Assembly: GCA_963576785.1 (NCBI GenBank)
Contig: OY756148.1
Span: 1,612,001 to 1,676,000, forward strand
DNA length: 64,000 nt
Source of the DNA: Chlorophyllum brunneum
Lineage: Eukaryota > Basidiomycota > Agaricomycetes > Agaricales > Agaricaceae
Direction: 5' to 3'
This document shows positions 47,406 through 56,048 of the stretch, in pieces (within the stretch, counting starts at the first letter, position 1; each line of letters begins with the position of its first letter). A model generated the notes under the pieces. It was not told where the DNA came from, did no database searches, and saw nothing but the letters and a program-made list of their open reading frames with translations. The position numbers were made by a program, and so were the translations under genes.

Positions 47406-48018
47406 TGTTACAACCAGTAACTTGCATACCTGTACATGGACATGATTTTACCTTAGTTCAGGTTTTCAGTTTGTATGGAGGATCACTTACAGATTACACT
47501 TATCTTTGTTCCAGACCTATCAATTAACCTTTCCTATATTTGTTTCTGTCTGCTTTTGTCCATCTTGTTTCCTTTTACATTCTGATTCCTTTTTACCTCT
47601 ATTACTCTGTTCTTTAGTATCACCTGTTGTGTTATTGCATCATGTTTCCTATTACTGATATTATATGATGTCTTTCTTACCTTTTTCTGTCTAGTTATTC
47701 TGTTATCTAGTCTGTTGACTTTCTGATACTTTTCCACTACTAGTATATAAGTAGTCCTTGGTACACTTGTATTTAGTAGTCTGATAATCTACTTAGTCTC
47801 TGGCTATTCTCTTCCTACCACTCTCTACTATATGAGTAATCTTTCCACTTGTCCATTGCCCACATTTGACCTTTGTTCTAGTGGCAAGAGGTTATCTAAG
47901 TGAAGACCACTACAATACCTGGAGGGGTGCAGTACACAAGCTGAAGCCAAGGTCCCCCATCTATCCGGTCCACCATTCTATAAGGACTATACTCTTGTTC
48001 TTAGTCTTGTACTTAACA
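47406..48018 (+). repeat. gypsy D 3' LTR (left arm of an inverted LTR pair)
   Basis: 613 bp, TGTTACAACC to GTACTTAACA. It is near-identical, in reverse orientation, to 48530-49142; a 67-codon frame inside both arms differs at one residue. The sequence after it (AGGATAGGG) is gag of unit B in the wrong direction. Confidence 0.85.
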
Positions 48019-48529
48019 AGGATAGGGATATGAAACTACAAACATCACCCACAGAGATGTTAGAACAAGTACAGGAGTCACTTATAGAGGTGGAGGACAA
48101 CTAATGGAGATAGGATAACAAGGGCAGATACCGATCAGAATGGGAAACCAAGATGTTTCAACTGCAACTTATACAAGCATATTGCCAAATATTGCTGCAA
48201 AAAGATGAAGGTCACATACACCAAAATACCATGCTATAATTGTAGTCAGCAAGGCCACATTTTGAAGAATTGCAAAGTACCAAATAAAGCACACATCAGA
48301 GAGATCACTGAGAAGACTGAACAAGAAGAAGAGGTAAAGGAGGATTTTGCTAAAGGCTCCGAGTAGGTACAAACCTGCAAGCCAATAAACCTAGAGTTTC
48401 TGTCTTATTTCACAATAGACAATATGTGATTCCACAGAAAAGGAACTTGACATGTGAACTTCTCCTTGACTCAACTATCAGAACAATGAAGGGACCCAAA
48501 CAAATCACCATGCTAGTAGACTCCAGATG
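48019..48529 (+). pseudogene. inverted fragment of unit B gag and protease start
   Basis: The segment encodes, on the plus strand, CFNCNLYKHIAKYC and CYNCSQQGHILKNC zinc knuckles and the start of the protease region. This matches gag/pol of element C, but in the opposite direction to the remaining unit B gag at 49143-50019. Flipping it between the two LTR arms rejoins a continuous gag with an ATCCT/GTCCT duplication around the right LTR. Confidence 0.75.
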
Positions 48530-49142
48530 TGTTAAGTACAAGACTAAGAACAAGAGTATAGTCCTTATAGAATGGTGGACCGGATAGATGGGGGACCTTG
48601 GCTTCAGCTTGTGTGCTGCACCCCTCCAGGTATTGTAGTGGTCTTCACTTAGATAACCTCTTGCCACTAGAACAAAGGTCAAATGTGGGCAATGGACAAG
48701 TGGAAAGATTACTCATATAGTAGAGAGTGGTAGGAAGAGAATAGCCAGAGACTAAGTAGATTATCAGACTACTAAATACAAGTGTACCAAGGACTACTTA
48801 TATACTAGTAGTGGAAAAGTATCAGAAAGTCAACAGACTAGATAACAGAGTAACTAGACAGAAAAAGGTAAGAAAGACATCATATAATATCAGTAATAGG
48901 AAACATGATGCAATAACACAACAGGTGATACTAAAGAACAGAGTAATAGAGGTAAAAAGGAATCAGAATGTAAAAGGAAACAAGATGGACAAAAGCAGAC
49001 AGAAACAAATATAGGAAAGGTTAATTGATAGGTTTGGAACAAAGATAAGTGTAATCTGTAAGTGATTCTCCATACAAACTGAAAACCTGAACTAAGGTAA
49101 AATCATGTCCATGTACAGGTATATGAGTTACCAGTTGTAACA
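48530..49142 (-). repeat. D-family LTR, right arm of the inverted pair
   Basis: 613 bp, TGTTAAGTAC to GGTTGTAACA, reverse orientation. Unit B gag resumes at GTCCTACTACAAGG. Seen with the inverted segment restored, this was a solo LTR in gag. Confidence 0.85.
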
Positions 49143-50019
49143 GTCCTACTACAAGGCTTGTGGTCCTCCATTTGTTGTATGTGTTTGGGATTGAGGCTGT
49201 CAGATAGCCTACAATAGTTCTGATGATGTCTACTCTGGTATGTCATTTGAGAAAGAATATGGTGTGCATGTCATCTGTTCCTACTTAGGTTTTCAATGCT
49301 TTAAACTCTATTAAGAAGTTTGCAGTGTTCCTCTTTCCCTATTTAAACAGTTCAATTTCCCTTTCTGCTATTGCTTTCCTGTTTTCTAAGGAGAATGTGG
49401 CTACCATCTCCATTGCAAAGTCATCAAATGCCAGTGTTTTCTTATCTTGGATTGCCTGTAGTTTGGCATTGGAATAAGGACCTGCTAGTCCTCCTTTTAT
49501 CCATGCCAACACTTTAATTATCTTCTGTTCATTATCATCAATTTTGTTGAAGAGTGTTCATAAGGACATTGCTCTCCACCAATTATCAAATTTGGTTCTA
49601 TTTCTATTGAAGTATCCTGGTTCTAGGGCTAAGTTCTTTGGGAAATTGATTTTATCAGCCATTTCTGATTCTGTTTTGGGTTTGCTGTGTTTGTGCTCAT
49701 GAGTTTCAGCAATGTCTATACTGGATATGGTCTTGGCTTCACTGTGTTTGTTCTCATGGGTCTTGGCAATTTCTATATTGGATGGGGTTTTGGCAACTTC
49801 TATGTTGGATGTGATCTTAATAACTTCTGTGTTAAATAGGGTCTCAAAGAGAGCTGTGTCTTTGTTTACACTGTGATTAGATTTCTGTTATTTGAGTTCT
49901 TCGGGAACTTCTGGTTCTGTTCATTGTTTGGATCCAGTGGTTACTGGTGATCACTGGATGTCTGTTGGTCTTGGAGCTCTGGGTCTTCTTGGTGTTCTTG
50001 ATGAGCTACTGCTGCTCAT
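49143..50019 (-). pseudogene. gag of gypsy unit B, N-terminal part
   Basis: The ATG at 50019 begins MSSSSSSRTPRRPRAPRP. The frame runs through the acidic, KTHENKHSE-repeat region to MADKINFPKNLALEPGYF and the GPYSNAKLQAIQDKK core, with several stops. It ends at the LTR insertion at 49142 and continues, inverted, at 48019-48529. Confidence 0.75.
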
Positions 50020-50112
50020 ATACTGTTATCCTAGTCGGAGGCTATTATTCCAAGCCTAGCTATGAAGAGTGGTACCTCTCTTGCAAGGTGAGTCAAATGA
50101 TACTTTACCAAA

Positions 50113-50426
50113 TGTTATGACCTTAGTCTAGAACTCAGGTTACAAGTCTTTGGATAAAGACAAGAAAGTAGAGAGAAGAGAAAGGGATGATACAATTGGT
50201 AAAGTGTAAGGAATACATCAAGTATTACTACACTTTATATACTAGTGGTGTTATCTAATAATAAGGAGGAGCAGAGTAGACAAGTTATAAAGATGAGTAA
50301 ACAAGTCAAAGAGAGCATAGCCTTTAGAGGTGAAACAAGAGATGAAACAAATGAGATGGAGCAATGGTATATGAGGTGATGGGCATATGATAGGAATGAA
50401 CTATCTATTTATAGTTCATAATAACA
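50113..50426 (-). repeat. 5' LTR of gypsy unit B
   Basis: 314 bp, TGTTATGACC to AATAACA, close to the LTR at 20991 and 27474. The gag leader abuts its left side, as in element C. Confidence 0.85.
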
Positions 50427-50520
50427 GCCTAACAAGCTAAAGCCTACTTTGAACTATATCACTACTCTAGTAAGTCCTAATTATACCACTGTATGAACAG
50501 TATCTACACTCAGTAGTACT

Positions 50521-51838
50521 ATTGTTCTCAATACTCTGGGGCATTCTCTCTGTCATCATGGTCATATATGCTGACATTATTGAGCTTAGGGATAAGAAGT
50601 TCTCCAGACCTTCTAGAGATTGGTTTCAAAAATATTCCCATCCTGCCTTCTGTTTCCACCTACTTGGTCACAACCTTGTTCCTATTGAGACTTCTAGAGG
50701 GGGTTGTACTGCTGAGAGTGGCGAAAGGTACAAAGACTGCTGTGACTTCCTCTGCAGCTTTTTAAAGGCAAAATACATAAGGATAGCAAGAAAAGCTACA
50801 GGGAGAAGAATAGCAGGCAAGACATGTGAGAGTTTTGCATTGAAGGTAGACAGCTAAACTGCTGATACACTAACTCCATGACTGGGATCACTGTTTGGAA
50901 GTTGGTTGACAACTGTAGAGGGAACTCTGGATACTGAAGATGTGGTTAATGAAGAAGCTGTTACCAATGGTGGAGGAAGCCCTGTGGCAGTGGATGATGA
51001 ACTTTCTGGAATAGTGGAGAAGTTGGTGTCTACTGAAACACTTTGTGAATATGATGTGATAATGGTTGAAGTGGACTGTGAAAGCAGGATGTCAGGCTAG
51101 ATTACTGTCAAACTTTCTGTCACCCTACTGTGAGGCCCAGGTAAAGTCAGAGTTGAATCTGGTACAGTGAATGCCTTAACCAAGACATACATCAAAGTCA
51201 TTGTTAACAACTCTATCAAGGATAGAATAGTGCCATGAAATGATCTCGCAGCACTAGGGGCAATGGAGCCTGGTTTCTCTTTGAGAGTGATAAATGAGGT
51301 ACTGAATGTTGTAATTGTAGATGTTGAACAGCACAATATTATGCAGATAATCTGACTTACTAATAAGATAGTTAGTAAACTGGTAAAGTTACTAGTAAGA
51401 GTTGCTGAGAGAGTCAAGTAAAGCAGTAAAAAAACGAGTAGATTGACTAAAGAATAGTAAGGGAATACATGCTGCTTATATACTAATGTCTGGGATGCAA
51501 AACCCTAAGACCTAAGAGTAATAACTATGTATAATAAGTCAGTAACGACTATGGAGTCCCTTGAAACACTGTGATATGATCAGTGGTGTCCAGTAGTATA
51601 ATGAGAGTGACAGTGATCAGTCAGCTCATGAAATACATGAGTAAGAGGTGCATAATGTGAGTCAGAGGGTGTAGCCTTGATGACAAATATTAGAGAAAGA
51701 ATATTAGTAATCTACTGAAGAGCTAGTCATATGGAATGCAGCTTAGAAAGTGCAAATGACAACAGTAGAAGTCAGAGTCAAGGTAGTGCTAGTAACCTCC
51801 CTAACAGGATGGTGGGCTGTGGGGACAGCAGGGAACAT
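50521..51838 (-). pseudogene. ST-TM copy 3, decayed and interrupted by a solo LTR
   Basis: The ATG at 51838 opens MFPAVPTAHHPVREVTST. A solo LTR (51322-51764) splits the ectodomain. The body is readable across frames: LTVI, a Ser/Thr-rich stretch, SDPSHGVSVSAV, then the membrane segment AKLSHVLPAILLPVAFLAIL and FKKLQRKSQQS. The tail ends near 50521. The last part with the PPxY motif is missing; part of its flank is at 20930-20990 beyond the transposons. Stops occur at former Gln and Arg codons. CpG sites of copy 1 are systematically TG or CA. Confidence 0.75.
51322..51764. repeat. solo LTR in ST-TM copy 3
   Basis: 443 bp from TGTTGAAC to GACAACA with a perfect GTAGA duplication (51317-51321 and 51765-51769). 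The gene reads through when it is removed. It does not match the other LTRs in the window, so it marks another element family. Confidence 0.85.
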
Positions 51839-52423
51839 GTTGTGTAAAGGCAGAGGGACAAGCCATTCCTGGTCTCTGTGCTTACTTCAATACAAATGAC
51901 CAGACCATTGCATTGTTGCGAGTGGTAGAGTCAGTGACTCAATCTCCTGGTTTCGACAGAGAACGGATGATATCACTCGGCTTGTCTGGAATGCTGAGGC
52001 ACTCAAACCTCAGATGAGAAAGTTGAGGAACACTCATTTTAGAGTTTTAGAGGTTGCAAGGGTGGCGGGGGTGGGGGGAACAGGACAGTGTCCTATCTCC
52101 CCTCTTCTTTCGTGAGATGGCTAACTAGGAACGTTTGCTTTAGTCATCGCAGCATATGTGCATGCTCAATCTCCCCTAAAAACTGTACAAAACACACAGA
52201 AACGAGCTGAGGAAACCAGGATTTATTGGAAGCTACTACACACTATATTATTACGGCTAACACTATCAAACTCACTATCAAATTTGGTTCACGGAGAGAA
52301 TGCCTACAAATTCTTATTGATTGTACCCCATGGCACGTTTCGCAGTGGGTTGTTGAACAACTGACAGCTTGTAATTTTCCTTGAGACTGTGAGCATGTGG
52401 TTCCCTAAAGCCACGACCACAGG
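51839..52423. other. region between ST-TM copies 3 and 4
   Basis: This is the upstream part of copy 3, with blocks shared with the copy 1 upstream region (TTGCATTGTTGCGAGTG phrase), then the 3' flank of copy 4. A G-run (GGCGGGGGTGGGGGG at about 52063) stands out. No gene was seen. Confidence 0.35.
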
Positions 52424-53285
52424 TTATTGGTCACTCCTTGAAGCGTATTCTGGTGGTGGAGGTGTGACTGCTTGTGCCTCTATGTTTGCGAGCTGAGCTC
52501 GCAACTCTTGAATCTCGGCCTGCAATGCGGGGACCACATCACCTTCGGATCGCTCTGTATTTGCTCCTGGCAGAGCAGCTTCACCACCATGGCCATACGT
52601 GCCAAGATCACGGAGCTCAAGAGCACGGGACGTTGTCTGGCCCCCCTGGAGGTCGCGGTGCACTTGAATAATCTCCGTGCCCCGGGCCTTGTTCCCACCA
52701 CCTGCTCAGTTACGGGCTTGTTCCCGTTGATGTTTCTTATGGAAAGACAATATACACAAGGATAGCAAGAAGGAATAGAGGGAGAAGAACAGCTGGCAAA
52801 ATATGCGAGAGTTTTGCAGCTCCTGATCCATCAATCCCATGACTGGGTTCCTTTGTTGGAGGTTGTGTAATTTTTGTGAAGGAAGCTCGGGATACCAGTG
52901 ATGGAGGCAACGAAGAGGGCATCGTAAGGATGGATGGAGGAAACTCCGTGGCAGTAGGGGTGTTGATGTTAACTGAGGCGCTCTGTGAGCGTGATATGCC
53001 AGTGGCTGAAGCGGGCTGCAGAGAAGGCAGGGTACCAGGCCGAGCTACGTGAGATCCAGGTGAAGTTGAAGTTGGGTCTGGTAAAGTGACCACGTGAACC
53101 GAGGAAAATGTTAAGGTTGTCGTGACCAACTCTGTCAGAGATATGACAGTGGGTGCTGGTATGGTCCCCTTAGCCTCTGGTCGAGGAGGGATAGTGATAA
53201 CAGAGACAGTGAATGTCGTCATAGTAAGAGTCCATGTCAAGAATACACTCGTGACCCCCCTGACAGGGTGGATAGTGGCGAACAT
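52424..53285 (-). pseudogene. ST-TM copy 4, frameshifted
   Basis: The ATG at 53285 starts MFATIHPVRGVTSVF. The frame is open through the Ser/Thr-rich ectodomain and the membrane segment (AKLSHILPAVLLPLFLLAIL) to a stop at 52737. One base of shift restores FHKKHQREQ, like KKLRREPRQ of copy 1. After one TGA the tail is intact: QTTSRALELRDLGTYGHG, VVPALQAEIQELRAQLANIEAQ and the end PPPPEYASRSDQ with its PPxY motif (PPEY). So copy 4 is a recent pseudogene, or a gene with an intron I cannot place. CpG sites are well kept, unlike copies 2 and 3. Confidence 0.7.
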
Positions 53286-54397
53286 GTTGTGTCAAGGCAG
53301 AGGATAGGTTGTTCATTCCTCTGTCTCTGAACTTGTTACTTATGTATAATGATCGCACGATTGTGCGTTGCGAGTGATATCCATAGCTCAATACTATGGA
53401 TTTGCGATACGCGCAATGGCGTGGATATGGACTCGGTGTCGAAATTGAGATCAAAGAGCTGGGTTAGAACACACACTATGAAACGACAGAGGTGATGAGC
53501 GCATTCATGTTCTCTGATGGTTGGGGTCTCTCAATGCTTAGCTCTTAGTTCCCGTGCGATTTTGAAAGCCAACTGCCAGGGAAGACTGCGATGGTCTCCG
53601 CACTACAATGAAAGGTTTCGCACTATGGAATGTTAAGGGGAGATTCTAGGAGAGGTCTTGGCGGGAGGTGCCCGCTGGGGGCCTGTTCCGAAAGGGTTGG
53701 AATGCTGTGCATCTGGGCACCCGTCGTGGTTCTTCCCGCCATTAGCAGGTTTTGTGGCTTGTCAATGCTCTGGGAAAAAAATTGGGGAAATCCAGTGGAA
53801 CCTCCAATGACCCGCCTTCAAGAGAGAAAAAATACCCTGCCACAGGTGGGTGGCCACCTGTGGCTGCTCGTCAATTTGTTGCGGAAACGTATTTTCAAGT
53901 CCGCCGTGAGGCGTGTCTCCTCCAGCCGGTGATCTCGGCTGGCTCAGGGTATTCCCTCGATAGATGCTGGTCTGCACTAAACGAACTAGGATGGGACACG
54001 GGGCTGCTGTATGATCCACCACATGAGGAACCCAGGCCTCTGGGGGTAAAAAAAACCGCCAACATCGTGCAACTTTTCCCGTGGCAAGCTCTGCAGGTTC
54101 TTTCTGTTGCTGCCTTCCGCGGTTGTCGGTGGATTAGTAGGTGATCGGCCATCATTATGTAGTTGGCGAGGCGATCAAACACAACGGCGCCCAAGAAGAA
54201 TAAGGTAAGTAACAACAATCATATACGTAGTAACTTCCAAACCTTGATTTCCCTTTCTCCTACTCGGTCACCAAGTCTCAGCGCTCGTTCTTCACTTTCA
54301 CTCGGTTTTTCTTCCTGAACGTCCTCTATACATCAAGTTCCAGGAAACATCGCATTCTCCTTCAGCTCCATTCCTTCCACAGCATTTTTTTTACGCC
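53286..54397. other. intergenic region before the Ser/Thr-rich membrane gene
   Basis: 1.1 kb with no convincing gene. Frames at 53630-54144 lack motifs and overlap each other on both strands. A strong palindrome is listed at 53839-53864. A T-rich run (AGCATTTTTTTTTACG) precedes the next ATG. Confidence 0.35.
53839..53864. repeat. perfect 11-bp inverted repeat with 4-nt loop
   Basis: GCCACAGGTGG and its exact complement flank GTGG. It would form a stable hairpin or a symmetrical protein-binding site. The core CACCTG is an E-box type hexamer. Role unknown. Confidence 0.7.
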
Positions 54398-55165
54398 ATG
54401 CCCTCCTTGTCGCTGTTAGAATATCCATCATTTCCTCGCGAGATCATCGATGCTCTTAGACGATCACCAGGATCTTTGAGTGTTTCCTCACTAGCTAGGG
54501 CACCCAGACAACAATCAGCATTGCCCTCATTTGGTGCAGAAATCCCTCCCTCGGGATTTTCCCTTTTTACGACTGCTCAAACATTACCCTCTCCTTCCGC
54601 CATCTCAACCTCTTCCTCATCCACTCACGTTACCTCCATGGCTACAACTACAACTCCTACATCGGCAGTCCAACCCTCACCAACAACCGCTCACAACGAC
54701 AGCGGTCAACAACACACTATGACCCCTGATGCCAATACCAAAACTATCGTTTTCAGCGTAATCGGTGGTATCTTCGGATTGTTGTTTCTCGCATTCATTT
54801 TCTATTACATTATCCAACGCTATCGACGAAATTTACACAAACGACACATGCATGGATCATTCTGGGAGCACTGGCATTGGGAGACGTATTCAACTGTACA
54901 TGGTGGGGCCGTGCCCATGGATCAGAGTCTAGACACCACAGCCGGATACGACGTGGAGCAGAGTAAAAGGTCGTCGGCTTGGTGGCAGAGGTTTCAGTAT
55001 TCTGGAGTGTCAGACGTGGGAGAAGAGAATGAAAAGCCGAAGAAAAAGAAACAGAGGATGGGGACTCTGTATAAAGTCAAGCGCTTGAAGCCAGGACACA
55101 CGTTTGAGATTGACTCGGATTCGAGAATGTCTGTCGTTTCCCTTACATCGGACTCATCTCATTGA
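54398..55165 (+). CDS. Ser/Thr-rich single-pass membrane protein (unknown function)
   Basis: An intronless ATG-started frame of 255 residues. Residues 25-110 are rich in Ser, Thr and Pro. One membrane helix spans about 116-139 (TIVFSVIGGIFGLLFLAFIF), followed by YRRNLHKR as the cytoplasmic anchor. The tail is basic with a KPKKKKQR stretch near 210 and ends in a Ser-rich segment (MSVVSLTSDSSH). No N-terminal signal peptide is obvious, so the single helix probably acts as signal-anchor. It shares general layout with the ST-TM family but lacks the PPxY motif and clear sequence similarity. Many basidiomycetes have such orphan membrane proteins. Confidence 0.7.
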   Translation: MPSLSLLEYPSFPREIIDALRRSPGSLSVSSLARAPRQQSALPSFGAEIPPSGFSLFTTAQTLPSPSAISTSSSSTHVTSMATTTTPTSAVQPSPTTAHNDSGQQHTMTPDANTKTIVFSVIGGIFGLLFLAFIFYYIIQRYRRNLHKRHMHGSFWEHWHWETYSTVHGGAVPMDQSLDTTAGYDVEQSKRSSAWWQRFQYSGVSDVGEENEKPKKKKQRMGTLYKVKRLKPGHTFEIDSDSRMSVVSLTSDSSH

Positions 55166-56048
55166 TTCCCTGTGGACAACTTCGTTCAATCTACTCTTCG
55201 AACTATGGCTATTTCATACAAAATACTATTTATCAGAGACATTGTTATACCCTCCTCATCTCTTTGTAGCATCTCATCATATCCATTGTTCCCATTACGA
55301 TTTACAAATCTTGTAGAAGCTCCTTCTCCGAACAAACCAGACAAAATCACAGCCGAAACGTTTCATCCCTGTAAATGCTCATAAACCTCAAGGCGGTGTT
55401 TGTACAGGTGAGACACCACGTTTTTAGCTCGAGGCGCAGCATTCTTCAGTAAACGAGAAATCCTCCATGTCGTCATTATCCCTGAATTGATTACCTTTAA
55501 AGGCAATAAATCAAATGAATGACACCCACCCACAAAATTGAATTTAGCCAAGATCAACTTCGATGATCAGGTTATCAACCAACCAAGTATGTTATGCTGT
55601 GTGAAAAATGATGATAGGACACTACCCTTCAGAGCTTTTTGATGATGGTCGCATGCCTGGACAACATCAGTCGATCCCTTGGATGAAATGATATGTAAGA
55701 CATGACAACTCTATGATCACATCATTAACAACAAGCGCACCCAATGTTAAATTCGGTCCCCCAGCATGCCCAGCATGATGGACTCAAGAACGACTCGACT
55801 ATATTTTATTTCAAAATATGAGAAGTACACAAAAAATTGATATCTCGCAAAAAAAAACTGATGATGGTACAAACAAAAAAAAAGAAATGCTAATCCAAAA
55901 AAAAACTATTGTAATCAGTTCAAATTGCTCCATTGCATATTGCTCTTGTTCATTGCTTGCTTCGTCATGATCATAAGAAGATAAAAGAAGAAAAAAGTGC
56001 GTGTGCAAAAACGTCTTCCCCGTATGACTTCCCACCACACCCAAACAC
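55166..56048. other. convergent intergenic region
   Basis: 883 bp between the stops of the membrane gene (plus) and the OTU gene (minus). A-rich stretches around 55840-55910 may hold the 3' processing signals. Frames seen here are short and on both strands. No gene is supported. Confidence 0.4.

Larger units (their letters stand above)
43653..48018 (+). mobile_element. gypsy D: 5'-truncated chromovirus, plus strand
   Basis: The element starts within RT/RNase H at the LINE 2 junction. It runs through integrase and chromodomain to about 45731, then has 1.66 kb with an antisense reading frame. A polypurine tract (47393-47405) and a 613-bp 3' LTR (47406-48018) close it. It runs opposite to A, B and C and belongs to another lineage. 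The 5' half was lost or lies beyond LINE 2's rearranged left end. Confidence 0.75.
27474..50426 (-). mobile_element. gypsy unit B (chromovirus), heavily interrupted
   Basis: The parts in order on the minus strand are the 5' LTR at 50113-50426, gag at 49143-50019, an inverted gag/protease piece at 48019-48529, pol 3' part at 28640-30402, ORF3 at 27779-28620 and the shared LTR. RT is absent. It hosts a solo LTR, element D, LINE 2 and, inside LINE 2, element C. It is related to element C but much more decayed. The flank at 50427 shows no 5-bp match to the left flank at 20986-20990. Confidence 0.7.

Noticed and set aside
47534..47737. 67-codon Lys/Gln-rich frame repeated at 48811-49014
   Set aside because: It lies inside the two inverted LTR arms, so its duplication reflects the LTR, not a gene.
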